The translations under genes were made by a program, and so were the position numbers. 64,000 bases of DNA from Undaria pinnatifida (taxonomy: Eukaryota; Sar; Phaeophyceae; Laminariales; Alariaceae). The notes below the pieces were generated by a model, which worked only from the letters and a program-made list of their open reading frames with translations, was not told where the DNA came from and searched no databases. Numbering within the stretch: position 1 is the first letter of the stretch; each line of letters opens with the position of its first letter. Location: the NCBI GenBank assembly GCA_012845835.1, contig JABAKD010000025.1, positions 32,239,303 through 32,303,302 of the forward strand. The letters are read 5' to 3'. Shown piece by piece: positions 43,641 through 56,071 of the stretch.

Positions 43641-45460
43641 TTATCATAACAACTTGCAACCACTTGGATAGTCTATGGCTTCATGGCCTGCTTTGCTGAA
43701 AGTTGCTGGCTGGCTGTCATGGTCTTTTCTTTTTTCTCGTGCCGTCCGGTTTCCTCCTCTCCCTCCAGTTGTTTTGATTCAAGTTTTTCTTCTCTCTCAT
43801 CGTCGTTATATGTTCTAGTTTTTGACTTTTTTTTTCTTTTTTGCTGCAAATAGCCTGGGGTGCGGAATTGCATCTTCTGTTTTCGCCTGCGTGTGCATGG
43901 CTTTTATTATACGGCCAGGTCGTCTTGCTGTGTTTGCCATGTGTATATCTGTTTCGTCGTTTGTGACCACATACCAGGTAACCACATACCATAGAGGGAA
44001 TCGGATCTCTAACGGGCATCGGCACGAACACTGTTGTGCTGGATGTAGGTGCATGGGTGCAAGTATCAATAAAATGGGTGCAAGTACAGAGGTCTGGTGT
44101 GCTCATAATATATCGCAGCACACGAAGCGTAGTAGATATGGTGATGATGTATGTCCAAAGGGATGTTCACCAATATGCCAGTTGCAGTATGCCCCGGTCG
44201 GCGTGGGCACTATCGTGCGGCGCCGGATCACCGGCGCTATCGCGATCACGCCACGGTCGCCCCACACGTCTGTCAGTCCTCGGTGTCCCCTACGAAGAAC
44301 GGGCCTCATCTCGACCTCGTCGAGCGGGGCGAGTGAAGTCGCTCTCCCGGGTACGGATCTCCCCGTCGTGGTGGAAAACCACGTATATATTGGAAATCCC
44401 TTCACCACTACGGACCGAACGCATATGTTTGCTGTTCTTGTACGCATAGATGTGTACTGCTATTGTAGCACATGGCTGTTGGGTTGTTTGATAGGTGGAC
44501 CCACCGGTCGGTGGATAGGTAGTTCGGTGGGTTTGTGAGCCGACTCGTACGTGGGTGAGGGGCTTTCTTTCGTTCCTGCGGGACGTGGCCCTATCCTTTT
44601 TTTTGGACCAGAACAGTATTTCGTTTTCCTCCCCCGTGTTGCCGGCCTGCTTTGACGAAGTTCGAGTATGAACCTACGCATCTATCCTCTGCTATACGTA
44701 CGGCTATACTGCTGTAGTAGCACATGTTGGTTGGATTGTTTGGGGGATGACTTGGTGGGTGGGTCGGCGTTCCGTGCGGTACGCGGGTGAGCGTTTTCGT
44801 GCCTGTGGGAGATGGCCCTGTAACTTTCTTCGGTCTGGTAAATTTACAGTATGTTTCTCAGTTATACCGGCCGGCTCTGGCGTACTTCGGGATTACCACT
44901 GTTCGAAAGCTATATCGCTGGATGTGATCCTACGAACCGAGCACCACTTCGATGTCATGAGCGGGGCTCTGGCACTGCTGCACTGGTTAGGCTTAGGATA
45001 TTGTTAGGGCCTTTCAGACATCGGTCAAGCATATCAATATTAGGGCGTTCATGGCAGGGGTATCTTTGGGCGACTCGGTACCCGGCGTTCCTTCATATAG
45101 TGCAAATGAATTCGTTCCTATGATTGTCGTGCGATGCAGTGAATGACAGTAGTTTTTTTCGTGGTTGTTTTTGCTCTGACATCATTCGCAAATCACGTCC
45201 GTGGCCAGAGATTTCACCTCCGTATTTATGGCAGGGATCTCATATAGGATTTTCGAGCGTGTTCGATTCTTCTTCGTCGGCCTGAACCTTAAAACGTTCG
45301 TCCGAGAAGCCATCAGCCCCAACCGCTACGTCGCACGGCGACATCGTTCAGTGGCCTGCTTATGGTCCATTTTTCAGGAATATTTACGGTATATGGCGCG
45401 TTTTTTTTCAATCGGAAATCCTACGGACCTGTTCATTGTGGGTTCGAAAATTAGAAAATC
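43641..45460. other. No gene recognised; imperfect ~245-bp duplication
   Basis: 44445-44640 and 44690-44840 share the order GTAGCACATG, TTGGGTTGTTTG or TTGGATTGTTTG, GGTGGGT, CGGGTGAG or CGTGGGTGAGG, and ATGGCCCTGTAAC or GTGGCCCTATCC, so they are a diverged duplication. The 238-codon frame at 43822-44538 has no known motif and spans part of this duplication. Confidence 0.45.
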
Positions 45461-45464
45461 TTAC

Positions 45465-45730
45465 GGTGTGGTTCGGTGCGGTCTTCGGATATTGTAACTT
45501 TTACGGTGCGGTTCGGTGCTGTGGTATCTACTACGGTGAGGTTCGATGCGTGTTTCAGATACATACAGCAAATCTTACGGTGCGCGGTTCGATCCTGTGA
45601 TAAATCCTACGGCGCGGTTCGGTGCGGTTCACCGTTGAACAATTTTTGCTACGGTGCGGGACCAATCCCGTAGGGAGAACCGGATAAATCCGTTTTTTCC
45701 CTACGGTGCACCGTATGAATATCCCTCCAA
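45465..45730 (+). repeat. Degenerate TACGGTGCGGTTCGGTGC minisatellite
   Basis: TACGGTGCGGTTCGGTGC and variants (TACGGTGAGGTTCGATGCG, TACGGTGCGCGGTTCGATCC) recur about seven times at 30-45 bp spacing. Confidence 0.8.
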
Positions 45731-46200
45731 AACCACGGTTTCGTGCGGTTCTCTTGCAGGTTTCAGTTTTTACCGATATCCGACAAAGTTTGTATTGTTA
45801 TGTCTTCTGTGTTTACGGGGTCATAGAACATAAGCGGTAGCAAAAATCAAGTGCGCTGCTCGATGACCCGTTCATGACCGTCGGTATACTGAACAATCTT
45901 CGGGCCGCGTCTCCTCTGTATCAGGTGTGTGAGGATTTTTATTTGTCGTTTTCAAGCAAGCGTTTGCGTTCACATATACTACGTGGCTTGACGTAAAGGA
46001 AAGGAACCTCACCCTAACCACTCAGCGACCATTTACCACACGCTTGGGCATGTTTTCATGAGCACCACTAACAAGAGCACTAGGCATGGGCGCGACATCT
46101 ACAGGATCACAACATTTTGACGACAATGGGGAGGAAACAGGGCGTAAAATCGTACACTAGGTAATAATAATGTGAAAAGGATGTACAGACAGATATGTTA
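45731..46200. other. No gene recognised
   Basis: Unique-looking AT-rich sequence leading into the inverted composite repeat. It contains one CCCTAACC near 46011. Confidence 0.4.
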
Positions 46201-47660
46201 ACACTGCGGTAGACTACACTACCAACCTATCACGCGGGGTTTTTCGTGCCTACCCGCCGTCTGCATGACCGTCTGACAACCTCTACCAAACGCAGAAGCA
46301 TATGCCTAACAAAACAAAGTCACTCTCGTGTTCAATAGTGGTGACATTGAATGCCCGCACCACCTCGTTCGTTGCATTTTGTGATATGATGGATTTTGTT
46401 GTATTATCTCTGTCTTAGAATTGACAACCTCAGAGCCCCTCATCGGCACGGTGAAAATCATGGGCGTAAATCGTACATTTGACCCAATGATAATGTGAAA
46501 AGGAATTTCAGGCAGATATTGTAAATTTGCGGTAAACCACACTACCAACCTGATACGTAGGGTATTTCGTACATAGCGTCTGCATGATCGCCTCCCAACC
46601 TATGCCAAACGAAGTATGACTAACGAAGAAACGTAATTGAGCACGTGTACACCAAGCGTTCCTTTCAAAACACTGACGATTAGCAATTTTTACTCTTGTG
46701 CTCAATTGTGGTGACATTGCATGACCACATCACGTCGATGTTGTATTTTGCAATGTGTATCTCTTTTACATAATTTGGGATGTCAGAAAATAATGGTAAC
46801 TACATGGTTGTATATTCTATCTTGCGATCCCTGTACAACAACAAATTATGAAGCTTCAACGCGTTCTTTACCACACCCAAACAGGCAAAGCAAAGATTGC
46901 GTTACATGCTACATGTAGCATCATTTTTTCTAGAACAATAAGCATTACCAGGCAGGTAATATAAAGGGATGTCTTCTTGCTTCAATCGTAAGAATTGTCC
47001 CCTTTAAGGATTACCGTTTCCGGACACATATTGATGTGCCCCCTACCCCCCGCCCCGATCCCTCTTGTTCAAACGCCCCACCTAAAATAAAAATCTGCCA
47101 GACCAGTGAACACTACAATCCGGCTGATACCACGTCATTATCTTTCGGTCCATCGAGTAACACACAGTACCAGGCAGATGACATAAAGGGGTGTCTTATT
47201 GTCACAACCATCAGATTTGTTCCCTTTAATGATATACCAGGTATAGTTTCCGCGCACATATTGAAGTGTCCCGCCCGCCTCCCCCCTTTTCTGCCCCGAT
47301 CCCTCTTGTCTAACGCCCCTCCTAGAATCACAACCTGCCGGAGAGTAGTACACACTACCAGCCAGCTGAGATCACCTCATTATATTTCTAGCCATCCACA
47401 CCGTAGCTCTTCATCCCCATGCTCGCCCCTTCCCCCCTTTTTTTCTTTTCCCGCCCTTTTGTTCAAACGCCCCACGTGCAATCGAAATCGGCTAGAGTAA
47501 TAAACACTTGCACGCAATTGATATAACGTCAATATTTTTCAAGCCATCCATGACGTAGCTTTTATTCATACCCCCCCGCTCCCAACGCCCACTCCTTCCC
47601 CACCACCCGCACCATCGCCTAGACCTAGCACCACGCGTATAGCAAACCCTTTCATCTATG
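46200..47660 (-). repeat. Composite dispersed repeat, copy 4 (inverted)
   Basis: This is the reverse complement of the right halves of copies at 18.9-21.7 and 49.7-51.8 kb: GTCTGCATGATCGCCTCCCA, CAAGCGTTCCTTTCAAAACA, CAAACGCCCCACCTAAAAT, and ATCGCCTAGACCTAGCACCA near 47612. A partial second copy of its end lies at 46200-46440. An ATACCAGGTAT site is inside at 47236-47246. Confidence 0.8.
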
Positions 47661-47690
47661 CGACCTAAAAAATGTTGGTAAAAAACCCTT

Positions 47691-48000
47691 TCTCCCCCCC
47701 CCCCCCCCCCCCCCCGCCTTCCATCCTCCCTCCGCCATTCCCCCCCTCACCCCCCCCCTCCCCCGCCTTCTCCCCCCCCCCTTCCCCCCCCCGCGCCCCC
47801 CGTCCCCCCCCCCTCCCTTTCCCCCGCCTTCCCCCTGCCTTCCCCCCACCCTTCCCCCTGCCTTCCCCCGCCCTTCCTCCACCCTTCCCCCACCCTTCCG
47901 CCCCCCCTTCCCCCCCCCTTCCCCCCCCCTCCCCCCACTCCCCTCCCCCTTCATCCCCCTTCCCCATCCACCCCCCACCCACCCCCTTCCCCCGGACTCC
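47691..48000. repeat. C-rich low-complexity tract (CCTTCCCCC units)
   Basis: Almost pure C with CCTTCC interruptions, beginning with a run of about 22 C. The long frames on both strands are composition artefacts. It is the junction between the inverted copy on its left and the direct copy on its right. Confidence 0.9.
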
Positions 48001-48475
48001 CCTTGCAACTACGGTGTCGGTGACGTGAATCAGTCCATGCGCGGAAACAATAAAACTCGTTTTGAGGGGGAAAAAATCTGACAGCTGTGGAAGGAAACGC
48101 ATCAGTTTATCGAGTGTATGCTGTAAGCTGCATAACCGGGTGAGGGTAGGGAGGAGATTTCAAGGGCGCGGAGGCCCGAGTTTGAACATGAGGGAGAGGG
48201 AGGAGGGGGGGGGGGCGGGCTGGGCAGCAATGTGTGCGGGGAAATTTGAAATCCTTTAAGGGGTCAAATATGACGGTAGCGGAAGGAATGCATCAATTCA
48301 TCACGTATATCCTGTAAGTCTTACAACCGGTGAGGAGAGGACGGAGTGTTCGAGGTGTGTGGGGGGGGAAGATTTTGCAATACCTTAAGGTCGCATAGAT
48401 GTAGGGGTTTGATGTACGCGTGGTACTAGGTCTAGGCGGTGGTGCGGGTGGTGGGAAGGAGGGTGCATATATATA
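47996..48475 (+). repeat. Composite dispersed repeat, copy 5 (partial, direct)
   Basis: It begins ACTCCCCTTGCAACTACGGT, then TGTGGAAGGAAACGCATCAG, then TCTTACAACCGGTGAGGAGA and GTGGTACTAGGTCTAGGCGG, in the order of the other direct copies. Confidence 0.8.
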
Positions 48476-49690
48476 TCATATACACTACTGCTGTTGTTGT
48501 TGGTCACCTGCTGCGATGGCGAAGTCCACCCTGCCAATGTGACGGCCAATGGGTTTTGCGAGCCGGCCCGGGCCGCGCCCCATCGTATGTATGTTATGTG
48601 TGTGGCCGGCCCGCATTTAATCTGCGCTAAAAAGTGGCACAAAAGCTGTTCATGGTTTGTTTTGAAGCAAAAAACAGCAGCAGCAGGCGAGGAAAACATC
48701 TTGATTCGATATTTGTGATATGGTTACTGCTAAAACATCATGGAAGGAAAAATAAAAACTGAAGATTATTTAGAAATCAGGCGTATCTATGCATATCAAG
48801 CACAACCGCTCGCTGTTGCTGCTGCTGCTGTCGCGAGAGTAAAAAGTACTCCGGACGGGACGGAAGCAGAGTCAAACAACAACCTGCCTTCACACACAAC
48901 CGTTTAAGCTGCTGTGTATACTGCCCTGCATAAACAACCTTGACAAGAGAGTGCAGCTGCACATCCCCATGATGTGTTCTATAATCACGTTTCACGAGCA
49001 CCACACTCTAGACTACATCCCCTACACACACCCCGCACCAGACAACAACCCTGCGCCTTTGCAGCAAGGCTTCGCAGCGCTTTCGCGCGTACGTTCATCT
49101 CTGACTGCTCGCTCAAGAGGACGGCTGAGTGGCTAGAGGCCCCCAAGAGAGAAGAAGCACCCTTTAGATCAAGGGCCTTGCAGAGGGGGGGGGGGCACTT
49201 TGGCGAACGCCGGCTAACCCCAACGCCCACATGAATGATTCGATGCCCACGGCACCGTGACCTGTGCCGGAGGAAACTAGAGGAATCAAGATCACTAACG
49301 GGTATTAGGAAAGAAGATTATATGCATATCATGGTTTCAACTGTTTCTTATCTAAAGCAGTACGAAGCACCAAGCAAATTATTGAAATTATATTATAGCT
49401 GGAGTGTATTCTAATATTATCTATGACCTAAACCCCTTGAAAAACCTCCCCCCCCCTCCCCCCCTTTTTTTTAAGGGGCAGCTCAATTAATACTTCGTAT
49501 AAAGCGATGTCCATCAGGCGGGCCCCGGGTCACCAGGCGTCGCTACAGCTCATTATTCATCGTTCTGACTATTACTATATAACCCGTCGGGGATTTATCC
49601 AACGTACGTCATGGGGCCCTTGGCATCGAAAATGTCGTCTGCGGCCCTCGTTGTGTCGCCGGCGCAGGCCCCTTGCATATTATGTAATGA
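48476..49690. other. No gene recognised
   Basis: Contains a GGCCGGCC-type phrase (48545-48620), GCTGCTGCTG near 48820, a G-run at 49187-49195 and a C/T-run near 49447-49473. The phrase GCTGGAGTGTATTCTAAT at 49400-49417 is an inverted fragment of the foldback arm described at 52.8 kb. Confidence 0.4.
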
Positions 49691-49699
49691 GATTATTGC

Positions 49700-51830
49700 A
49701 AAAACTAAAATACACTCCAGCTGTGAGATCGAATATTTTGTCGAAACTCATATTTGCAAGCTGTGTGTGATCCTTCTATCGCGCGTATAACGGATTGTGT
49801 GTCCTCATTAATGATGTACGTCGGCGACTCCCCTTGCAACTACAGTGTAGCTATCAGGGTCAGCAGGGTCATGTTAGGCAGTCTGTGGGCGAAAACTAGA
49901 AAACCCGTTTCTGAGGGGACGAAATATGACAACTGCGGAAAAAAATGCATCAGTTTATCAAGTGAATCCTGTAAGTAGAACAACCGGCGAGAGATGGGCG
50001 GAGTTTTTAATGACGTGGGGGCCCGATTTTGTTCAAAGAGGGGGGCGGAGGGGGGGGCGGAGGGGGGGACGAGGGGAGGGACAGGTGGGGCAGCTCAATT
50101 TGTGCGTGGGAACTATATCTCACTTTTGTAGGACAGGGGGGGGGCGGCTTTAGGTCGCAAAGACGTAGGGGTTTGCTATACGCGTGGTGCTAGATCTAGG
50201 CGATGGTGCGGGTGGTGGGAAAGGACGGGGCGTTGGGGGCGGGGGCGGGGTAGGAATCGCAGCAGCGGCATGGATGGCTCTAAAAAGATAATGAGGCGAT
50301 ATGCTGGGCGTGAGAGTGTTTATTACTCTGGCGGATTTCGATATAAGGTGGAGCGTTTGAGCAAGAGAGAAGAGGGGAAAAAAAAAAATTAAATAAGAAG
50401 GGGGGGGGGAGGGGGGCGTTAAAGGGTTCTCAAGGGGTTTAGGTCACATACAATATTAAAATACACTCCATCTATGATATCAAGAATTTGGTCGAAACTG
50501 ATCTTGGCAACATTGTGTGTGACCCTCCGATCGCGCGTATTTATCATATATGTAGGGGCTTGCTATACGCGTGGTGCCAGGTCTACGCAATCGTGCGGGG
50601 TGTGGGGAAGGAAGGGGCGTTGGAAGGGGGGAGGGGGGATGAATGAAAGCTACGTCATGGATGGCTAGAGAGATAATGACGTGATATCAATTGATCAGAA
50701 GTATTTATTACTCTTGCCGATTTCGATTGTAAGTGGGGCGTTTGAACGAACTGGGCGGGGAACAAAAGGGTTGGGGGGGGCGGAGGGCGGAGATGAGTTG
50801 GAGCTACGGCATGGATGGCTAGACGGATAATGAGATAATGTCAGCTGGCCGGTAGTGTTTACTTCTCTGGTAGATTTTGATTTTAGGTGGGGCGTTTGAA
50901 GGAGAGGGATCGGAGGGGGGGGGGGGGGGGGGCATTGCAATATGTGCGCGGAAACTATAAACCCCTAATGGGGACGAATCTGACAGTTGTAGCAGAACGG
51001 CACCCCTTTATATCACCCGCCTGGTGATGTTTATTGTTCTAGAAGGTTTGATGTTACATGTAGTATGCAACCCAGTTCTTAGGTGTAGTAAACAGCGTGT
51101 TAAAGCCTCGCAATTTGTTATTGTACATAGATCGGAAGATATAATATTTCAATCCATAGGTACAATCATGTAGACTAGATGCCATTATTGTCTGACATCG
51201 CTAATTATAAGAAAGAGATACATACTTCCAAATACAACAGGCGAGGTGATGTGGTCGTGCAATGTCACCGCCATTGAGAAAAAAAGGGACACATTCGAAT
51301 CGTTAGTGTTTTGAAAGGAACGTTTAGTGTGCACGCATGTAGACACCACTATTTTCTGACATCGCTAATTATAAGAAAGAGATACATATTGCAAAATTCA
51401 ACAGGCGAGGTGATGTGGTCATGCAATGTCACCGCCATTGAGAACGAAAGGGAGAAATGCGAATCGTTAGTGTTTTGAAAGGAATGCTTAGTGTACACGC
51501 GCTAAATTACGACACTTCGTTAGTCATACTTCGCTTGGCATAGGTTGGGAGGCGATCATGCAGACGGTATGTACATAATACCCTACGTAATGAGTTGGTA
51601 GTGCGGTTGACAGCGATTTTAACATATAAATCTGTCTGTGCCTCCTTTTCACATTATTATTGTCTCACATATACGATTTCAGGGTTGGGGTTAGTACCGT
51701 GCTGCTTTGGGGCTCCGAGGTCGCCAACCCTAAGGCAGAGATACATCTTACAAATACACCAAGTGAGGTGACATGGGCATGCGATGTCACCACTATTGAA
51801 CGCGAGGGTGACTTTACTTCAAGATTATAT
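49700..51830 (+). repeat. Composite dispersed repeat, copy 6 (about 2.1 kb)
   Basis: Order: TACACTCCAGCTGTGAGATC (49710), CTCCCCTTGCAACTACAGTG, AAAATGCATCAGTTTATCAA, poly-G tracts (50040-50070, 50399-50417, 50918-50932), GGTGCTAGATCTAGGCGATG, GGGGCGTTTGAACGAAC, then AGGCGATCATGCAGACGG at 51550. A ~160-bp part (GACATCGCTAATTATAAGAA to GTTTTGAAAGGAA) is duplicated at 51192-51322 and 51358-51483. Confidence 0.85.
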
Positions 51831-52440
51831 AATATATGATAAAAAAATAAGAAAAACGCCAACTGTGACAACCGTACAAGCTGCCTGGTACATCCATGTT
51901 TCACTACGTAATGCGCAGTAGTTGCACAACATTTTCGGAAGCTTAGTAAAATAAAAGAGAAGAAAACGCTTCATCAGATATGAGATCGAGCAAAACGGAA
52001 CAGACAATATTATCGAAACTCAGCTATACGAATCACATAAGCGGGGTTTGCTCAGGGGTCCGGCTTCAAAAACTGATCCCTACCCTGAGCAACAACCTGC
52101 AATAGGTTTGGCCAGGGAACAGAGCACAGGAAACGAACTCGGACACGCCTCAAGTGTGCAGCAGGGCAGGGCATGCCATATTCTCCAACCAGCAGTGGTT
52201 TAGTGACGCCGTGGAGGCAAAAGGTCGTAGTGTTCTGCGATCTTAGCAAGCATGGCTATATGGACTAGTCTATTGGTTGGTATTTGTACGCGTAGGAGAG
52301 AAAAAGCGTGACAAGCAGCCTCTTACGCAGGATAACGGCGAGAAGATTGCCATAGCCGACGCCCACTTGCTTAGAAAATGTAGAGCAACGGACTGTTCCA
52401 GCTCCTCCGATGCGTGAGTGGTCATTTGGTGATACTGAGT
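51831..52440. other. No gene recognised; contains a CCCTGAGCAA hairpin
   Basis: TTGCTCAGGGGTCCGGCTTC and CCCTACCCTGAGCAAC (52049-52094) form an inverted pair. A related hairpin lies at 53457-53501. Confidence 0.5.
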
Positions 52441-52447
52441 CAATGTT

Positions 52448-52449
52448 AG

Positions 52450-52507
<58 letters not shown>

Positions 52508-52515
52508 ACAACAGT
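52448..52515 (+). repeat. CAA/CAG microsatellite
   Basis: About 21 consecutive CAA/CAG units. In the frame 52410-52829 they read as poly-Gln, but the frame has no other recognisable feature and no neighbouring exon that I can support. Confidence 0.9.
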
Positions 52516-52810
52516 CTACAGAGAACTCAAGACGCGAAGACCTGGGCTTGATATGCAACGAACGAACTTCGAGCTTCCTGCCGATCTACCACACGGTGCT
52601 CCACCACCTTCCGCCGCGACCTGCTCCCTTCGCCTCTCTAACCCAATGTCACCATGGCCAGGTGCCGTCGCCGTCCTCTTTGCCGTCACCCAGCTCGAGG
52701 TTGCGTTGCTTGCTTAGCCATTATTTGCGTTGCGTTGCGTTCGTTAGTAACGCAACACCAACAGAATCATTTTCCCCTCCTCTCATTATTAGTCTATGTA
52801 AAATGAAAAC

Positions 52811-53024
52811 AAATACACTCCAGCTGTGAGATCAAGATTTCGTCGAAACTCATCTTTGCAAGCTGTGTGTGATACTCCGATCGCGCGTATTACGAGTTGT
52901 GTGTCCTCATTAGTTTAAGAATATGTGCCTCAACTTCTCATTGGTCTAAGGATATAGGTCTCATTATATATTTTGCAAAGATGAGTTTCGACGAAATCTT
53001 CGATCTCACAGCTGGAGTGTATTT
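52811..53024. mobile_element. Foldback/MITE-like element with ~51-bp inverted arms
   Basis: The left arm (52811-52861) AAATACACTCCAGCTGTGAG ... CTCATCTTTGCAA and right arm (52973-53024) TTGCAAAGATGAG ... CTCACAGCTGGAGTGTATTT are near-perfect inverted copies with a one-base indel, around a 111-bp spacer. The left arm plus spacer start also appears in the composite repeat copies (19.1, 19.9, 39.5, 49.7 and 50.5 kb). Confidence 0.8.
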
Positions 53025-55140
53025 TAATTTTTATAATATTATGTATCCCGTCTATATTGAACCTGCTGTGATGCTTTCGCCGCCACAGCAGAACCACCAA
53101 ACGACAACTGGTTGGAGGAGCTGGCAGGCTCTGATACTCTACGTTTTGGCAGCGAGTGGGCGTCGGCCCCGGCAACCTTCCTCGCCGTGACCCGGCTTGA
53201 TAAGCTGCTTGTAATTCCTGTTTCTCTCCTCTTTGTATGAGTCCTTAAAAGTATCTGCCCGGTAAGATTGATTGTGGAACACTTCTACTAATAATTTCGT
53301 CCCCACAGCGGCACGAAATCACACTCTTTGTTCGAGGAGATGGCGGCCCGCGCCATGCTACGCGTTGTTGGCGAGTCAGCGTTCGTTTTAGTAGTGGTGC
53401 AGGCAACGTTACACCGTATGTGCTCTGTTCCCTGACGATAGTCGATTAAAGTTCGTTGCTCAGGGTTCGGAGCTATATTTGAAGCCCTCCCCCTGAGCAA
53501 GCAGGTTGCTAGTTATTGTTTTAGCCGTCAACTTTTATGCGGCTAGGGTTCGACAAAGCAACCCTACCCCTGAGCATTTCATTTTTTCACTTTCTTTTAC
53601 CAAAACTCTACAATTGTATACCTGGTACTATTTAAACCAACCATCATGGGAAACATTTTGAGCGATTATTTCCCTCTCTTCATCAAGGAATCTCCGACGC
53701 CAAAATGACCAACCCATCCCCTCTTATGGGACCAGAAATCCTCGTTAGGTGTTCAGAAATCATCGTGTTGTTTCTGGGTTCAGGAACAGTTGAGGCCAGA
53801 AATAACAACAGCTCTTCCAACCTCTCAGAACTGGGATTATTTGACCTTTAACTTTGGATACTACCTCGTACCAAGTATCACATGTCACCACTGCCTAATC
53901 TATACCTGGTATGATAACTCTCTGCCGTACACGTCACCCAAAACCTACAACAAAGAATCCCCAACACACCTACGACAGCATGCCGCGCTTGTATTGTGGG
54001 AGACAGAGCTTCGTCCTCACACAAATGCAACAGCAGCAGCAACACCATCAAAACCACCACAGGTAAACCACAGCAGCAGCAACACTCAGCAGCAGCACAT
54101 CAGCAGAGACAGCAGCAGCAGAGGCGGCGGTGACCAAACGTCGCCGGCGACAACGTACGTTCGTGCCAGATTTTCAAAAATAAAGGCGAACGGAACAAGA
54201 CCTACCAACAATTCAAAATTGCCACTTTCCAAAAATCAGAAGTCATAGACTGCTCTGTAATGGACGCCCGGTCTTTCTCACGCTGTTATTTTAGGAGCCT
54301 CGAAAGTAGAAAAAAATATCGCCAGCAATAATCGCTCAAAACATTTCCATTGTAGTATTAATGGTACGTCGTACAAGACAACATAGCAAAAGTCCAATCA
54401 AAATCAGCACAAAAGACGGGCATACCTTTCTCGGATGTAGAGCGGACCCCGACACCTGGTCAACGGTCTTGATGCATCCAGCTAAGAACAGCAACTTCCT
54501 GAACAGCAGCAACAACACAGGTAGTCTCTTAAACACCTGTCTCCACCCTGAGCTTCACGGGTTGGAAGGCCTTTGCTGGAATATCGATGTCTGCTTGCCT
54601 GCGCTACTCACTACTACGACAACGAAGGTCGAGGAAGTAAACAAAAAATTATTGTCTCCGTGCAGAACTCAAGTACCAGGCATAAAAAAATAGTACCACA
54701 AATAATCCCGTGCATCCATCCGTCTAATTATTGGCCACGGCTCTTCCGTCCGCACAAGACAAACACTGGTATTAATACCAGGTACGAAACACCATAAAAC
54801 CTACAGCAGCAGTACGTATATATAGTCAGTGTCAGGCATCAGCACAACGGCATGCTATATTGAGCCTACTGTATTTGCTTTTTAGCCACTGCTCCTGTCA
54901 CATGGGACAATCTTTTTTACTGGAAATAATGCTCGTAACTTGCGTATTGTACAGATAGTTCGTAGTAAACTATGTATAGTAGGACTGCTGTACCACAGGG
55001 ACGAGGTGTGCTATGTATGTTCCTCCTTTTCGCTGCACAGCTTATCATCAATGTAATATTTTTGCTTTCTTTGTTTTTTATGTGTTAAAAAAACATAGAT
55101 ACAGCAGCGTTCATTGTTGTACGAGTAATATTGCATGCCT
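53025..55140. other. No gene recognised; CAG/CAA-rich and palindromic sites
   Basis: CAG/CAA units cluster at 54025-54125. A CCCTGAGCAA hairpin lies at 53457-53501. ATACCTGGTAT occurs at 53903-53913, and the 16-bp palindrome CTGGTATTAATACCAG lies near 54767-54782. Open frames (53790-54248, 54361-54693) show no known domain. Confidence 0.45.
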
Positions 55141-55141
55141 C

Positions 55142-55190
55142 GTACCAGGTATATTAACCCTAACTCTAACCCTAACCCTATACCTGGTAC
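55142..55190. repeat. Telomere-like repeats framed by 12-bp inverted arms
   Basis: GTACCAGGTATA (55142-55153) and TATACCTGGTAC (55179-55190) are exact inverted copies. Between them lie four CCCTAA-type units (55156-55178). Confidence 0.85.
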
Positions 55191-56070
55191 AACTACTACT
55201 GATGTGCCATCAATTACCAGCTATCCTATAATTTGTATAAATGTATTTACATTCATCTATTCGATGCAGCTCATTATCAGAATATCATTTTTGCTTTTTG
55301 TTGGGTTTTGTGTGCCATACCGACGGGAGAAACACAAGAAAATGAGTGTTCGTCCTCCGTATTAAACTGATATTATTACCAGTCTACATCCAGCGCAACC
55401 AGTGTGTACGCACCGTCTAACCCTAATCCAAACCGCTAACCCTAACCTAGGTTATATTGTGTATTTTATATATAAATTTTTCATGCATAAAAAGTAAATG
55501 GAAAAAGTATGTAATGGATTTTTAAAAATACTGCTGTACATATATATTTGTAGTATAACAGAGACCAGAAAGGTGTTCTGTGTATGTTCCTCCTCTTCGT
55601 TGCACAGCGTTAAGATACGGCCTCGAAAGGCCTGTAAGTATCCGAATTTGAGATCATTTGGATGGGTTTCGTACGATAAGGTTGGCGTTTTATATTCGGG
55701 AGAGTTAGGAAGTAGATCGGAGGTACGTGCCTCAGATCTCAGAAGCTATCCCGGGCTCTGGGGGAAACGAATGAAGCTACATCTCTACGAAGGAACGAAA
55801 GTGAGTACTCTCCGAGGACCTGCTCAATTGGCAGACCTGCAGGGGGCACTCTGTGTCCCCCACCTTTAATTTAACATGTGGCGTCGACGAGCTTAATATG
55901 CTGTTGTGGCAGCGTTCCTCCAATCTCTCCGATTTTTTTTCGTACGAGTGATTTTGCTTTTGCTTTCCATCGAGCCCACAACCCCTGTTCCTTCTCGGGT
56001 GGCTTATCAATGGATGGAGCGCCCTTCCTCCTACAACGGCGACCACAACAGCAGTGAGATGGCAGGGGCC
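55191..56070. other. No gene recognised
   Basis: A further CCCTAA-like cluster lies at 55417-55449. The sequence between 55450 and 55560 is AT-rich. The plus frame 55498-55869 has no known motif. Confidence 0.4.
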
Positions 56071-56071
56071 C

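Noticed and set aside
43822-44538. 238-codon open frame
   Set aside because: No known motif; it starts in a T-run and runs through a diverged duplication, so length alone does not support a gene.
47652-48102. Long Pro-rich (plus) and Gly-rich (minus) frames
   Set aside because: Pure composition effect of the C-rich tract.
52410-52829. Poly-Gln protein gene
   Set aside because: The glutamine run is a CAA/CAG microsatellite; the rest has no known domain, and no supporting exons were found.
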